Counted from the stretch's first letter, positions 8,535 to 18,733 are shown. The stretch is DNA of 64,000 nucleotides from Streptomyces sp. B21-105 (GCF_036898465.1 NZ_JARUMJ010000001.1:1-64000); one strand, 5' to 3'. Numbers and translations are program-made. The notes: generated by a model not told the origin, from the sequence alone.

Positions 8535-8632
8535 CAGTCCGGGAGTGATCCAACCACCTCGAAGATCATTTCGTTAGGAGTTCTAAGGACCAATGGAAGG
8601 CTGGCACGCAGCGGCCCGACTAGGTTGAGCGC

Positions 8633-9993
8633 ATGACAAGCCTCGATCACCCCCAGATGTCCGGGCTGGGGCGGAACCCAACAGCCCCTCAGGACGTCCT
8701 GATACGCCTGGCCACACACAAGGCCGGCCGACACGGGATATCGCTGCGTCGCGGGCGGCTGGAGGACGCTGTTGTCGAGGCTCTGCTGACGCACGGCGAC
8801 GACAACACCGCGGTGCGCCTTCACGGAGACCGGGTCTCCCCGGCGATGCGCCGCAGGATCGCCGAGCATCCCAATCCGGCGATCCGTGACGCGTACGCAG
8901 ACTTTGTCCGCGGCATGGTGGATCGCAAGGTGCCGATCGGCATCGATGCCCTGGAGGAAGCCTACGGCCAGCCTCGGGCGGCACTCGTCAGCGCGACGAG
9001 TCCGAGCCTGCGCGCCGCGGTCGCGCGAGCCTGGTACGACCGGCCTCTCGCCGTGCAAGTGGAACTACTCGCCGACCCGGATCCGCAGGTCCGTGCAGCC
9101 GCCACCGAGCACAGGCAACCGGGTGTCCCGCCTGAGTGGAGGGAGCGTTGCCTTGCCGACGCTGCTGTGTGCGTCAACGTGGCGCGCTACGCCCCGCTCA
9201 CGTCGGAGCAGTTTGTGCAGCTCATGCGGAGCGAGGAAGAGAAGGTCCATCAGGCTGTCGCCGGGAACCCTCATCTATCGGCAGAGATGATTGCCCGGCT
9301 ACTGGACATCAACGACCCCCTCGTGCGGATCGCGGCTGCGCAGAGTCGCCATGTGGACGCCGAAACCCGGGACCGACTGTATGCGCTCGTAGAAGCCGAA
9401 CGCGCGGACGGAAGCATCGAGGCCGAGGTGGCTCTGAACTGGAACTTCGCCGAACCGGACTGGCTGCGCGAAGCGCCCTCAACGAGCAGATGACCTACCT
9501 GGACTGCCGGTACACAACATTCCGGCGCGTACTGGCCTCCTGTCACGACCTGCCTGAAGAGGCATGGCGTCGGCTGGACAACGACCCGGAACTCCTGGTC
9601 CGTCGTGCCGCCGCCCGTCGGCCAGACACACCACCGGAGGTCCTGGAAGGGCTGGTACGCGCACACGGCGACGTATTCCACATCCGACCGCTACTCGTCG
9701 ACCACCCCAACTTCCCCCGTCACATGCTGCGCACGTTCGTTGACGAACCAAGCCCGAACGTGCGCTACCTCGCCCTGCAAGACCCAGAACTACCAGTGCC
9801 AGAACTTCAGCAACTCGCCGCCGCTGCCGAGTCCTTCCTGCGCCGCGGGGTCGCCCGTCACCCCAACATCACGGACGCGTTGCTGGAGCATCTGCTCTCT
9901 GACCCAGACCCCCAGGTAGCCGACGATGCCGCTGCCAACTCCGTGCTGCGGCCGACCCAGATGTATCGAATGCTCACCGCTGCTGGCTTGTGA
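8633..9993 (+). pseudogene. HEAT/LRV-repeat protein split by one frameshift
   Basis: Frame 1 (8633-9493) and frame 2 (about 9478-9993) together encode about 453 residues of alpha-helical repeats with recurring signatures: LLADPDPQVRAAATEH, LLDINDPLVRIAAAQS, LDNDPELLVRRAAARRPDTP, FVDEPSPNVRYLALQDP and LLSDPDPQVADDAAANS. These resemble the leucine-rich-repeat-variant/HEAT proteins of actinomycetes, which are protein-binding scaffolds. The break is at 9470-9478, where GCGCCCTCAAC would read through if one C were added. It could be a homopolymer sequencing error; otherwise the second half is lost. No partner gene is evident. Confidence 0.72.
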
Positions 9994-10006
9994 CTCCACG
10001 AGAGCC

Positions 10007-12506
10007 TCAGGCCCGGGCCCCGTGTTCTCCCGGTTCTCGCGGACGCGGCGGTGCGGGGTCGGTGAAGACGGGCATGCCGAGGTCGACCAGTTGGGGTCGG
10101 CCGTCGACCGGGGCCCGGCTGAGGCTGTTGAGCTTGGCGGTGGCGGCGTCGAGACTGACCTGGAGTCCTTCGACTTCTCCGAGCCAGCCGTTGCCGCGGG
10201 CCTCGCGGATGCGGTCGCGAAGGTTCTGGATGATCTCGATGAGGCGGCCACGCTGGCGGGGGTCGATCTGGAGGACCGGGCAGCGAATGCAGGCGTGTTC
10301 GTGCTTGCAGGGGGTCCCGTAGGGCGTCCGCAGGTACCGAGGGAGACCTTGCGCAGCTCGAAGTGCTGCTGGAAGTCGCGCCACTCCTGCTCGGTGGGCT
10401 CGCGGTACTCCTCCTGGGGCCGGTCGGCCCGGCGCCGGTCCAGGAAGCTGCGGTAGGTCCGCACCAGGTCGTCTTGGAAGACGGCGAGGTATGCCTGGGT
10501 GGTGGCCAGCGTCTTGTGCCCGAGGATGCGGGCGGCGATGTGGACGGGCAGGCCCCCGGTGACGGCTTCGGTGGCGAACATTCGGCGAAAGTCGTGCGGG
10601 GTGTAGCGCAGGGGCTCTCCGGCAGCGTCGCGTAGACCGGTGGCCACGAGGGTGCGGTCGAGGAAACGTTTGATGCTGGTCTCGTTCAAGACCTGGGCCT
10701 GCCAGTAGGGCCGGCGCTGGAAGAGGCGGGGGAGCTGCGGGCCGGTGACGCGCTCGTGCTGGTCGTAACGGGCGACCAGGGGGATCTTGCCGTCGTTCGC
10801 ATCGCGCAGGCGCTTGACGATGGTGGCCAGGACGCTGGCCAGCTCGGGGCTGACGAGCAGGAGCCGCTCCTCGTTGCTCTTGGACGGCACAATCTGGAGC
10901 AGTGGGACGATCTCGCTGGTGTCGGGGAGCTTGTAGGAGACCAGGGCGAGGTGGGTCAGCTCGGTCAGTTCTTCAGCACGGACGCCGGTGTGTCGGAGGG
11001 TCTCGATGGCTGCCCAGGCCCAGAAGGCGTCGTCTTCGACGATGCTCTGGTTGATCCGGCGTCCGGTGCTGTAGACCTCCTTGATGTAGACGTGCTGGGA
11101 GCCGTGATCCAGACGGCTGGGGATCTGGTTGACCTTGGGCAGGATGCGCAGGTAGCGGGTGCCCTCGTGCTCGAAGACCTCTTCGAAGGGGGTGGCTCGG
11201 GCGGCTTCCAGCAGCGCGGCTGCCTCGCTGCGGACGCGCTCTGCGGTTTCCAGCAGGACTGGCAGACGGGGCAGGCGTTCACGGACGCGCTGGTGCATCC
11301 GGGAGTGGACCTGGGCGACGATCTTGTGGTTGCCCGCGCCGTCGCCGCGGGTGATCGGGCTGGGGACTGCCCACTGAGCCCAGAACGGGTCGTCGTGGGC
11401 CCATTCTTGGATGTCCAGGTAGAAGCCGCGGACACGCATCAGCGGTGGCCACCAGCACACGCCGCCGCTCGACACCGTCGAGCCTGCCGACCGGAACCCA
11501 CCGGCCCGCCATCCGCACTGCCGGCCGGGAGGGGTCCTCCACCAGCAGCGATCGCCGGGTCGGGGTGTAGAAGCCGCGCGTACGGCCATAGTCGAGCATC
11601 TCGCGCCGGTCCCACTCCATATAGTCGCGCACGTCCCGCAAGGCCGACACCGGCCAGTACACCGCCCGCCCCGAGGAGCCCTTGGCGATCGCCTGCGGCA
11701 AGACCGCACGGGCGTTGACAATCCCCGACCCGGCCGGAGGCATCTCCGGCAGCTCGAACACCGTCAGCACCGACTGCTCACACAGCCGCAGCCCCGTGCG
11801 GACCATCGAATCGGCGTACGCCGCGTTCCGCGCAGCCCACCGTCCACGGAACCCCGACCGTGGCAGCTCTCCCGCATCGAAGCCGCACAGCCCAACGTTG
11901 CCACAGCCGATACGAGGCCGGCGGCAGCCACTTCACCTCCTGGCGCGGCCCCGTATGGGACGCCTCCGCCGGCACGTGCCGCACCTCTCCCCGGCCGGGT
12001 CCACGCGTCCACGGCGACCACGCAGCTGCCACGCGCTGCCGAATCGGATTCGCCCGAACGAGGTCCTGCTCGATCGCCCACAGGTAGAACTGGTTGACCG
12101 TCGAGACCTCCCGGTCCCACGAGGTGTCCTCCACCCGCGGCCCGCGCTCATCCCGTCGACGCCACCACTCGTACGCCGCGCGATCGTCCACCGTGGCTCC
12201 ACGCCAGTTGTGCACTCCGCGCGCGAACCACAGGAAGTCGAAGAACGTACGCAGGTCACGGGCATGGGCGGCCTGCGTATTCCACGGAGAGGACGCCAGC
12301 CACACCGAGAAGTACCGGGTTAACGCGATGTCGTACTCGCCCTCCGGGCTGATCAGGAACGGCTGCCCTTCGGGCACTCCCAACTCGTCCAGACGCTGTT
12401 CGAGCCCAGCGAACACGGTACTGAACTCCCGCATGAATGCCGTCGCCTCGCGTGGCCACGGCCGCTCACGGCGAGTGAAGTGAACCCGCCATCCCGTGAT
12501 CGACAT
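10007..12506 (-). pseudogene. Tyrosine recombinase (phage-type integrase) with several frameshifts
   Basis: The ATG at 12506 starts MSITGWRVHFTRRERPWPRE. The SAM-like core-binding domain follows (YFSVWLASSPWNTQAAHARD). Frames change near 11880, near 11400 and near 10335. The catalytic domain is recognisable: TLRHTGVRAEELTELTHLAL with the first Arg, then RYTPHDFRRMFATEAVTGGL (H-x-x-R), ARILGHKTLATTQAYLAVFQ (H and Tyr nucleophile). A Cys/His-rich C-terminus follows (CGRPYGTPCKHEHACIRCP). The order and length (about 830 codons) match large actinobacterial site-specific integrases. Three shifts make activity unlikely. Its stop converges on the HEAT gene. Confidence 0.8.
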
Positions 12507-12550
12507 GGCGCTGGACGATATCCGCGAACAGCTCAACAGGCGCATAACCC

Positions 12551-12706
12551 AAGTGGGACGGCTACCGCGCCCAGCTCGCCCGCTACGCAGACGGCCGCGT
12601 CCTGCTGCGCTCCCGCCGCGGCACCGACATGACGCCCTCGTTCCCCGAGATCCGGGCAGCGGCCGCGCAGCTGCCCGGGGACACCGGCCTGGACGGGGTT
12701 ATGTGA
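12551..12706 (+). pseudogene. ATP-dependent DNA ligase, active-site fragment
   Basis: A 51-codon open stretch reads KWDGYRAQLARYADGRVLLR then SRRGTDMTPSFPEIRAAA and QLPGDTGLDG. This is the nucleotidyltransferase core of LigC/LigD-type ATP-dependent ligases: motif I with the adenylated lysine (KWDGYR) and the RSRRG motif. Nothing of the N-terminus or of the later motifs III-V is present, and the frame stops at 12704. It is a remnant of a deleted gene. Confidence 0.72.
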
Positions 12707-12770
12707 CCTGTATGGGTGTCTCACACCCAGAGTGTCTCGGTCGGCGCGCCTCCGTAGACGAGAGGCGCAG

Positions 12771-12940
12771 ATGCCCGCCCGGCCCGCCACCGAACGCGAC
12801 GAAGAAGCGATCACCGCATGGCGGGATGTGAACCGGCAGGAGGTAAACCCTCCGGGCGGCGACCGGCGCGTTCATCTGCTTCGAAGACGAAGCGGGCGTG
12901 ACCGGCCGTCCGCCCAAGGGCCGCACCTGGGCCGACGCGG
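12771..12940 (+). pseudogene. IS630-family transposase fragment
   Basis: PARPATERDEEAITAWRD in one frame is followed, after a small indel, by AFICFEDEAGVTGRPPKGRT in another. The FEDEAG motif with a catalytic Asp/Glu pair also occurs in the IS630 copy at 32537-33655 (WLCFEDEAGF). Only about 55 residues survive. From here to 13036 nothing else is recognisable. Confidence 0.62.
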
Positions 12941-13036
12941 CAACTTCCTACGGGTGGGGCGCCCTTCGCCCACGAGCCCGGACGAGCCCTTCGTTCCCGA
13001 TGCCACGGCCGGGTGACAGTTTGGAGCGGAGGGCCG

Positions 13037-14131
13037 TCACCCGTTCGCGGACGCCCTTCGGGCGCCGCCCTCACGCCCCGCCTGGTTCGCGGCGTGCCGG
13101 TGCGGCATCGCAGGGTCACGCCGTGCCGCCGGCGGGGCGGTGGAGTTGCGCACCACGAGTTCGGTGCCCACCTCCATGTGCTCCATGAGTAGCCTCTGCC
13201 CGTCGATGAGGGAGAGCAGCGCGCGGGCCGCCTTCTGGCCCATGTCGTGCAGCGGCTGACGCACGGTGGTCAGGCCGGGGAAGCTCTGCGCCGCCTGCGG
13301 GAGGTCGTCGAAGCCGACGACCGAGAAGTCGGCGGGCACGCTGAGGCCGCGCGCCCGGGCGGCGTCGACGGCGCCGAGCGCCATCAGGTCGGCGCCGGCG
13401 ACGATCGCCGTCGGACTGTGCTCGTCGATCAGACGAGCCGTGGTGCGGAAGCCGCAGGCGTAGGAGAAGTCGCACGTGGCGACCAGCCGCTCGTCGACCT
13501 CCAGTCCGGCGAGCCGCATCGCGTCCTCGTAGCCCTGGAAGCGGATGGACGTGCTTTCCAGGTCCTCCTCACCGCGGAGGTAGGCGATGCGGGTGTGCCC
13601 CAGGTCGATGAGGTGCTGCGTGCCCTGACGCATGCCGTGGTAGTTGTCGACGCTCAGGCGGGGCAGCGGTACGTCCAGCCGCCGGGGGTCGATGATGACG
13701 CAGGGCAGCTTCTGACGGCGCAGCAGTTCGACGGTCTCGTCCTCGAGGACCGGCGCGATCATGAGCACACCGTCGACGAGGCCACGGGCCAGGAACTCGA
13801 TGCGGTCCTTTTCCCGCACCGCGTCGTGGTAGGTGGCGTTGACGAGCAGTTCCTGCTCGGCACTGGCCAGTTCGTCGGCGACGCCGCGCAGAATCTCCAG
13901 GCCGTACTGACTGGTCAGGTCCAGCGCTATGAGGCCGACGAGCCCGCTACGGCCGGCCTTGAGGTTGCGGGCCGAGACGTTCGGCCGGTAGCCGAGTCGT
14001 CCGGCCACCTCCATGACACGGCGTCGGGTCTCATCGGAGGCCCCCGGCTTGCCGTTGATGACATTGGACACGGTCATCGCGGAGACGCCGGCCTCCTCGG
14101 CCACCTGCGCGATGGTCGCCCGTCCTGCCAC
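13037..14131 (-). CDS. LacI-family transcriptional regulator of the carbohydrate locus
   Basis: 364 residues from the GTG at 14131, which has AAGGAG six bases upstream. The N-terminal HTH is canonical ([20 protein letters not shown], then hinge [17 protein letters not shown]). The periplasmic-binding-like effector domain follows: [65 protein letters not shown] and [12 protein letters not shown]. It is divergent from the ABC importer genes that start at 14560, so it is probably their repressor, with a sugar from the substrate polysaccharide as inducer. The C-terminus has an unusual basic tail (residues 345-364). Confidence 0.92.
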   Translation of the reverse strand: MAGRATIAQVAEEAGVSAMTVSNVINGKPGASDETRRRVMEVAGRLGYRPNVSARNLKAGRSGLVGLIALDLTSQYGLEILRGVADELASAEQELLVNATYHDAVREKDRIEFLARGLVDGVLMIAPVLEDETVELLRRQKLPCVIIDPRRLDVPLPRLSVDNYHGMRQGTQHLIDLGHTRIAYLRGEEDLESTSIRFQGYEDAMRLAGLEVDERLVATCDFSYACGFRTTARLIDEHSPTAIVAGADLMALGAVDAARARGLSVPADFSVVGFDDLPQAAQSFPGLTTVRQPLHDMGQKAARALLSLIDGQRLLMEHMEVGTELVVRNSTAPPAARRDPAMPHRHAANQAGREGGARRASANG

Positions 14132-14225
14132 CCGAACTCCTTCTGTCTGCCGACTTCGGCGAAGCGGCTCCGTTCGTCCAAGCGGAGCCGGAAGGGCTTC
14201 CCTCACCCATGAACACACGCTGGAA

Positions 14226-14255
14226 AGTGTAACGATAAGGCGGCGGGACCGTCAA
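14226..14255 (-). promoter_or_regulatory. Candidate promoter of the LacI gene
   Basis: On the minus strand, TTGACG (14255-14250) and TACACT (14231-14226) are separated by 18 bases, close to the sigma-70/HrdB consensus. Transcription would begin about 14219, giving a leader of roughly 88 bases before the GTG at 14131. Confidence 0.55.
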
Positions 14256-14559
14256 CGACACCCCTCATCGACGCAGGGTTCAAACCTGAAAAAAACGGTC
14301 TTAACTGGCCATTTGGCCTACCCTTCAAGGCTTGGCGACCACGCTGACCGCGCTGACCGGCGACAGAAAGTTACGTATAGATGTCGCTTAAGTTTTGCGT
14401 TACAGTCCCCGCAATCGGCATGAACGATCGCCGCAAAGGCGGGTGGAACGATCCCTTTCCGCATGTGTCAGTACTTCCCCGGCACGGAAACGGACCAGCC
14501 CGTTCAAACCCCTTCAGAGATGACAAGTCGGTCCGTACCGACGATGGGTGAGGTGTGCA
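14256..14559. promoter_or_regulatory. Intergenic control region of the divergent LacI / ABC importer genes
   Basis: No gene is present. The region is less GC-rich around 14280-14410. The segment GCGTTACAGT at 14397-14406 matches, in transcription orientation, the CGTTACACT of the LacI promoter and may be the -10 of the importer promoter, though no convincing -35 is visible. Operators for the LacI protein are expected here, but I cannot pick a clear palindrome. Confidence 0.4.
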
Positions 14560-15828
14560 ATGAAGCGCTCTGGGAGACGTCTCGCGGTCGCCACCACGGT
14601 CGCCGCCATGGCGATGTCGCTGGCAGCGTGCGGAGGCGGGTCGTCCGGTGCCTCCAAGGACGGCAAGGTGACCCTCCACGTACAGGCGTGGAAGGGCGGC
14701 GGCGCGGAGCCCGCCAACGTCGCCGAGATCAACAAGGCGTTCGAGAAGGCCCACCCCGACATCAAGGTCGACTTCGAGTACATCACCGCGAACGACACCT
14801 ACGTGCAGAAGCTCCAGCCCGAGCTGCTCGGTGGCAAGGCCGGCGACGTGATCATGGTCGACACGGACAAGATGAAGAAGTGGGGCGCCTCCGGCTACCT
14901 CGCCGACCTGTCCGGGGAGTCGTGGGCGAGCCGGATAGCCCCCGATGCCAAGCCCTACGCGCAGGCCGACGGCAAGACCCTCGCGATGCCGATGGAGCTG
15001 ATCGGCATCGGCCTGTACGCCAACATGGACCTGCTGAAGAAGGCGGGCATCACCGAGGTCCCTGCCGACTGGCCGACTTTCCTCGCGGACCTCGCCAAGG
15101 TCAAGAAGGCCGGCATCGACCCCATCGCGCTGCCCGACAAGAGCGGCTGGACCGGCAGTTCCGTCTTCCAGGCGAGCGGTTCGACCACCGTCTACCAGAA
15201 GAACAAGCAGTGGGACGCCGACTTCCTCGACGGCAAGGCGTCGTTCGACCCGGACTGGAAGTCGTCGCTGGAGCAGTTGAAGACCCTGGAGGACAAGGGG
15301 TACATCAGCTGGAAGAACGAACTCGGCGTCGACGAGTGGGCACAGGGCCCGCAGGACTTCAGCGCCGGCAAGAGCGCCTTCTGGTACCAGGGCGCATGGC
15401 AGGTCTCCAACATCAAGAAGGCCGGTTTCCCGGTCTCCTTCGCCCCCTGGCCGGGCGGCGCCGAGGGCACCAAGCCCAACAGCATGCTGTTCGCCGGCAC
15501 GATGTGGGGCGTCAACTCCCAGTCGCAGCAAGGTGACGCGGCCCGCGAGTACGTCAAGTTCTGGTCGCAGAACGAGAACCTCGCCAAGTACCTGGGGGCC
15601 GAGAACGCGGAGTCTCCGTTCACGGACGGCATCACGCCGGAATCCGCCGAGACCACGACCTTCACCACGGCCTTCAGGGAGGGCCGTTACCGGATCCTCC
15701 CGTCCAACTCCTGGTACGCCGCGGCCGCCGAGACCGAGACCGGCTCCAGGATCCAGGCCTACCTGCTGGGCAAGGAATCCGCCGCGCAGACCCTCAAGGA
15801 CATCCAGACCGCGGCGTCCGCCAAGTAA
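14560..15828 (+). CDS. ABC sugar-transporter substrate-binding lipoprotein
   Basis: The ATG at 14560 follows GGTGAGG. The N-terminus is a lipoprotein signal (KRSGRRLAVATTVAAMAMSL, then AACGGG with the lipidated Cys at residue 23). The body is a family-1 extracellular solute-binding protein: VTLHVQAWKGGG, INKAFEKAHPDIKVDFEYIT, GDVIMVDTDKMKKWGASGYL, PMELIGIGLYANMDLLKKAG, GKSAFWYQGAWQVSNIKKAG and AGTMWGVNSQSQQGDAAREY. Such proteins bind oligosaccharides outside the membrane and deliver them to two permeases, which follow directly. No ATPase gene is in the cluster, so a shared MsiK-like ATPase elsewhere is likely, as is common in Streptomyces. Confidence 0.93.
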   Translation: MKRSGRRLAVATTVAAMAMSLAACGGGSSGASKDGKVTLHVQAWKGGGAEPANVAEINKAFEKAHPDIKVDFEYITANDTYVQKLQPELLGGKAGDVIMVDTDKMKKWGASGYLADLSGESWASRIAPDAKPYAQADGKTLAMPMELIGIGLYANMDLLKKAGITEVPADWPTFLADLAKVKKAGIDPIALPDKSGWTGSSVFQASGSTTVYQKNKQWDADFLDGKASFDPDWKSSLEQLKTLEDKGYISWKNELGVDEWAQGPQDFSAGKSAFWYQGAWQVSNIKKAGFPVSFAPWPGGAEGTKPNSMLFAGTMWGVNSQSQQGDAAREYVKFWSQNENLAKYLGAENAESPFTDGITPESAETTTFTTAFREGRYRILPSNSWYAAAAETETGSRIQAYLLGKESAAQTLKDIQTAASAK

Positions 15829-15917
15829 CCGGCCACCCCTGGTCAGCCGTGGTGGGAGCACGATCGGCGGCTCCGACCGCCCCCACCACGGCCCGTCCGG
15901 GCATGAGGAGGACCCCC

Positions 15918-16790
15918 GTGTTCCACCGACGGCGTGCCACCATGGCCGCCTTCCTGCTTCCGGCGATCGTCATATACGGCGTGTTCATGCTGTATCCACT
16001 GGCCCGCGGCGTGTATCTGAGCATGACCGACAGCCTCGGCGGACCGATCGCCAACTTCGTCGGCACGGAGCAGTACCGTGCCATGGCCGACGACCCGAAG
16101 GTCACCGCGGCCCTGTGGCATACCGTGCTGTACGCGGCGGTCGTCGTGGTCGCGCAGAACGGACTCGGTCTGCTCTTCGCGAGCCTGCTCTTCCGCCGGC
16201 CCAGGGTGCGCAAGACGCTCAGCGTGGTGCTGCTGACCCCCACGCTCGTCTCCCCGGTGATGGCGGCCTTCATCTGGTCGTACCTGTTCGCCCCGGAGGG
16301 CGGCATCAACGCGCTGCTCGGCCTGTTCGGGCTCGACTCATTGCAGCACGTCTGGCTCGGGGACACCTCCACCGCCCTGTACGCGGTCGCCGCCGTCAAC
16401 GTCTGGATGTTCGCGGGCTACTCCTGCGCCATCTTCCTCGCCGGCTACATGAGTGTGCCCCCCGAGCTGCTCGACGCGGCCGCGGTGGACGGCGCGAGCG
16501 GCTGGCAGCGGTTCCGCAGCGTGGAGTGGCCGATGCTGGCTCCCGCGCTGACCGTGAACGTCACGCTCAGCCTCATCGGCTCGCTCAAGGTCTTCGAGTT
16601 TCCTCTCGTGCTCACCAACGGCGGCCCGGCCGGTGCCACGGACACCCTGACCATGCTCGTCTACCGCAACGTCTTCGGCGGCGGGAAGTTCGCCTTCGGC
16701 ATCGCGGTCTCGGTCCTGCTCCTGGTCACCGTGGTTGTCCTGTCCAGCGCCACCTCTTCCCTGCTCCGGCTTCGCGAGCGACGAATCTGA
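15918..16790 (+). CDS. ABC sugar permease (MalF type)
   Basis: About 290 residues and six predicted membrane helices (TMAAFLLPAIVIYGVFMLYP is the first). The EAA loop is clear: ELLDAAAVDGASGWQRFRSV followed by WPMLAP. The GTG at 15918 is chosen because GAGGAGGA lies about six bases upstream; an in-frame ATG at 15903 and a GTG at 15849 would lengthen the N-terminus. It sits between the binding protein and the second permease and would form the translocation pore with it. Confidence 0.9.
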   Translation: MFHRRRATMAAFLLPAIVIYGVFMLYPLARGVYLSMTDSLGGPIANFVGTEQYRAMADDPKVTAALWHTVLYAAVVVVAQNGLGLLFASLLFRRPRVRKTLSVVLLTPTLVSPVMAAFIWSYLFAPEGGINALLGLFGLDSLQHVWLGDTSTALYAVAAVNVWMFAGYSCAIFLAGYMSVPPELLDAAAVDGASGWQRFRSVEWPMLAPALTVNVTLSLIGSLKVFEFPLVLTNGGPAGATDTLTMLVYRNVFGGGKFAFGIAVSVLLLVTVVVLSSATSSLLRLRERRI

Positions 16791-16802
16791 CGGACGGCAA
16801 CC

Positions 16803-17639
16803 ATGATCTCCACCCTCTGGCGCCGGACCTCCGGCACCCTCGGCACTGTGCTGCTGTGCCTCGGCACGCTGATGTTCGTCCTGCCGTTCCTCTTCACCGT
16901 CGTCACCTCGCTGCGCACCGCGGCGGATGTGGCGAGGTCCCCGCTGGGCTTCCCGCACTCCCTGACCCTGCACAACTTCACCGAGGCCTTCGGGCAGATC
17001 CACTACGGGCGCAGCGCGCTCAACACACTGCTCATCACGGCTCTGTCGTGTCTCGGCATCACCGTGGTCGGCTCCCTGGCCAGCTACCCGCTGGCCCGCA
17101 TCACCCAGAACTGGTCGACCTGGGTGTACCGGTTGTTCATCCTGGGCACCTCGGTACCGATCTTCGTAGTTGTGGCGCCCCTGTACCTGCTGATGCGGGA
17201 CCTGGACCTGCTCGACAGCTACGCGGGAGTGGTCATCATCTACACGGCCATCAACCTCCCGGTCGCCGTGTTCTTCTACACCAGCTTCGTCCGCTCGATC
17301 CCCGTGGACCTGGAGGAGGCCGCCGCCCTGGACGGCTGCGGAGCGTTCCGCACCTTCTTCACCATCATCCTGCCGCTGCTGCGCCCGATCACCAGCACGC
17401 TGCTGACCTTCGTCGCCCTCCAGGTCTGGAACGACCTCCTGGTTCCGCTGGTCTTCCTGCAGGACCCCGGCAAACGCACCGTCATGGTGAACGCCTACTC
17501 CTTCATCGACCCGCACACCGTGCAGCCGACGACCCTGTTCCCGGCCGCCCTGCTCGGCGTGCTCCCGCTGCTGCTGATCTTCGTCTTCCTGCAGCGGCAC
17601 GTGGTCGCCGGGATGTCGGCCGGCGCCGTCAAGTCGTAG
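16803..17639 (+). CDS. ABC sugar permease (MalG type)
   Basis: 278 residues with six predicted membrane segments (LGTVLLCLGTLMFVLPFLFT is the first). The cytoplasmic EAA loop is EEAAALDGCGAFRTFFTIIL then PLLRP, the docking site for the ATPase. It starts 12 bases after the first permease, so the two are cotranscribed. A Gly-rich C-terminus (VVAGMSAGAVKS) is typical of MalG-like permeases of carbohydrate importers. Confidence 0.91.
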   Translation: MISTLWRRTSGTLGTVLLCLGTLMFVLPFLFTVVTSLRTAADVARSPLGFPHSLTLHNFTEAFGQIHYGRSALNTLLITALSCLGITVVGSLASYPLARITQNWSTWVYRLFILGTSVPIFVVVAPLYLLMRDLDLLDSYAGVVIIYTAINLPVAVFFYTSFVRSIPVDLEEAAALDGCGAFRTFFTIILPLLRPITSTLLTFVALQVWNDLLVPLVFLQDPGKRTVMVNAYSFIDPHTVQPTTLFPAALLGVLPLLLIFVFLQRHVVAGMSAGAVKS

Positions 17640-17754
17640 AGCCCGGCCCGGCCGCCGAGGCCTGAACACGAACACCGTCACCGTCGAGGGCGCCCCCATG
17701 CCCCGACGCCCGGCATCCCCGCCGTCCCGAACATCCCGGAAGGACCAACCACCG

Positions 17755-18612
17755 ATGTACGTGGTCTCATACTTCACCGACACCGACGAGGCGCTCCACC
17801 TCGCCTACAGCCACGACGGTGCGGAGTTCTCGGTGGTGAACGGCGGCCGGCCCGTCCTACGGGGCACGGTCGGCACCGGCAGGCTGCGGGATCCGTTCAT
17901 CGGGACGGGCCCCGACGGGCTGTTCCATCTGCTGGCCACCGACGGCTGGACGAGCCCGTGCATCGTCCACGCCACCTCGGCCGACCTGCTCACCTGGTCG
18001 GACCAGGAACTGGTCCCGGTCATGGCCGGGGTGGACGGCGCCCACAACGCCTGGGCTCCGGAGTTCTTCCTGGACCGCGCAACCGGGCTGTACCACCTCA
18101 TCTGGTCGTCGGTCGTCGAGTCCGGGAGCACGGCCGAGGGCCGCGACTACGAACATGTCGGCCAGGACCACCGCATCTGGCACTGCACCACCGAGGACTT
18201 CAGCACGTTCTCGGCCCCCGACGTCTTCTTCGACCCCGGTCACTCGGTCATCGACGCCACGGTGCGGCAGCTGGACGAGGGCGGGTTCCTCATGGCCTTC
18301 AAGGACGAGCGCGGCACCAACGACCTCGCCACCGCGCACAAGGACATCCACCTGACCGCCTTCGAGACCCCCGGCGGTCCGTACACCACCGGCACGGGAC
18401 CGGTCACCCCCTCGGTGGTGGAGGGGCCGTCGATCTTCCGGCGCGGAGACGAGCTGGTCATGATCTTCGACCACTACCTCGAAGGGCGATACGGGGCGGC
18501 TCGCAGCAAGGACGGCGTGGACTGGGAGCCCGTCTCCCTGGCGCTGCCGCCGGGCATGCGCCACGCCTCCGTCCTCGAAACGCCGCTGCCGGTCTCGATC
18601 CCGCCGCGCTGA
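17755..18612 (+). CDS. GH43-like five-bladed beta-propeller glycosidase
   Basis: 285 residues from the ATG at 17755 (GGAAGGA upstream; an in-frame ATG at 17698 gives a poorer N-terminus). Features of GH43-type enzymes: LHLAYSHDGAEFSVVNGGRP, the conserved RDPFIGTGPDGLFHLLATDG, then AHNAWAPEFFLDRATGLYHL, SVIDATVRQLDEGGFLMAFK and SVVEGPSIFRRGDELVMIFD, where VEGPS carries the expected catalytic Glu. There is no signal peptide, so it probably acts inside the cell on imported oligosaccharides, removing arabinose or xylose side groups. The exact substrate is unknown. Confidence 0.75.
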   Translation: MYVVSYFTDTDEALHLAYSHDGAEFSVVNGGRPVLRGTVGTGRLRDPFIGTGPDGLFHLLATDGWTSPCIVHATSADLLTWSDQELVPVMAGVDGAHNAWAPEFFLDRATGLYHLIWSSVVESGSTAEGRDYEHVGQDHRIWHCTTEDFSTFSAPDVFFDPGHSVIDATVRQLDEGGFLMAFKDERGTNDLATAHKDIHLTAFETPGGPYTTGTGPVTPSVVEGPSIFRRGDELVMIFDHYLEGRYGAARSKDGVDWEPVSLALPPGMRHASVLETPLPVSIPPR

Positions 18613-18733
18613 AGCCCTCCGCCCCCGCCACAGATTCCGGACGTGCCCGCTTCGGCCGACCCGCCCGGTGCAGGAAGCCCCGCGTCGCATCCCGCGACGC
18701 GGAGGACACACCCACCCAGCAAGGAGCGTCGCA

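Larger units (their letters stand above)
6745..8583. mobile_element. IS5-like unit carrying SRPBCC-ArsR cargo
   Basis: The sequence from 6745 starts GAACTCCTAACGAAATGA and the sequence ending at 8583 is its exact reverse complement; the match extends one base further outward. TAA follows at 8584-8586 and precedes at 6742-6744 (and at 5874-5876 before the neighbouring IS inserted). Between the ends lie an SRPBCC gene and an arsR-type gene on the plus strand and the element's own degraded transposase on the minus strand. No second copy of the terminal repeat is visible between the transposase and the cargo, so the cargo is probably internal to the element. The 1.84-kb length exceeds the usual 0.85-1.0 kb. 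Confidence 0.65.

Noticed and set aside
15533..17665. 710-codon plus-strand frame across both permeases
   Set aside because: It runs out of frame through two genes with clear membrane helices and EAA loops, and its composition is Arg/Pro/His-rich noise.
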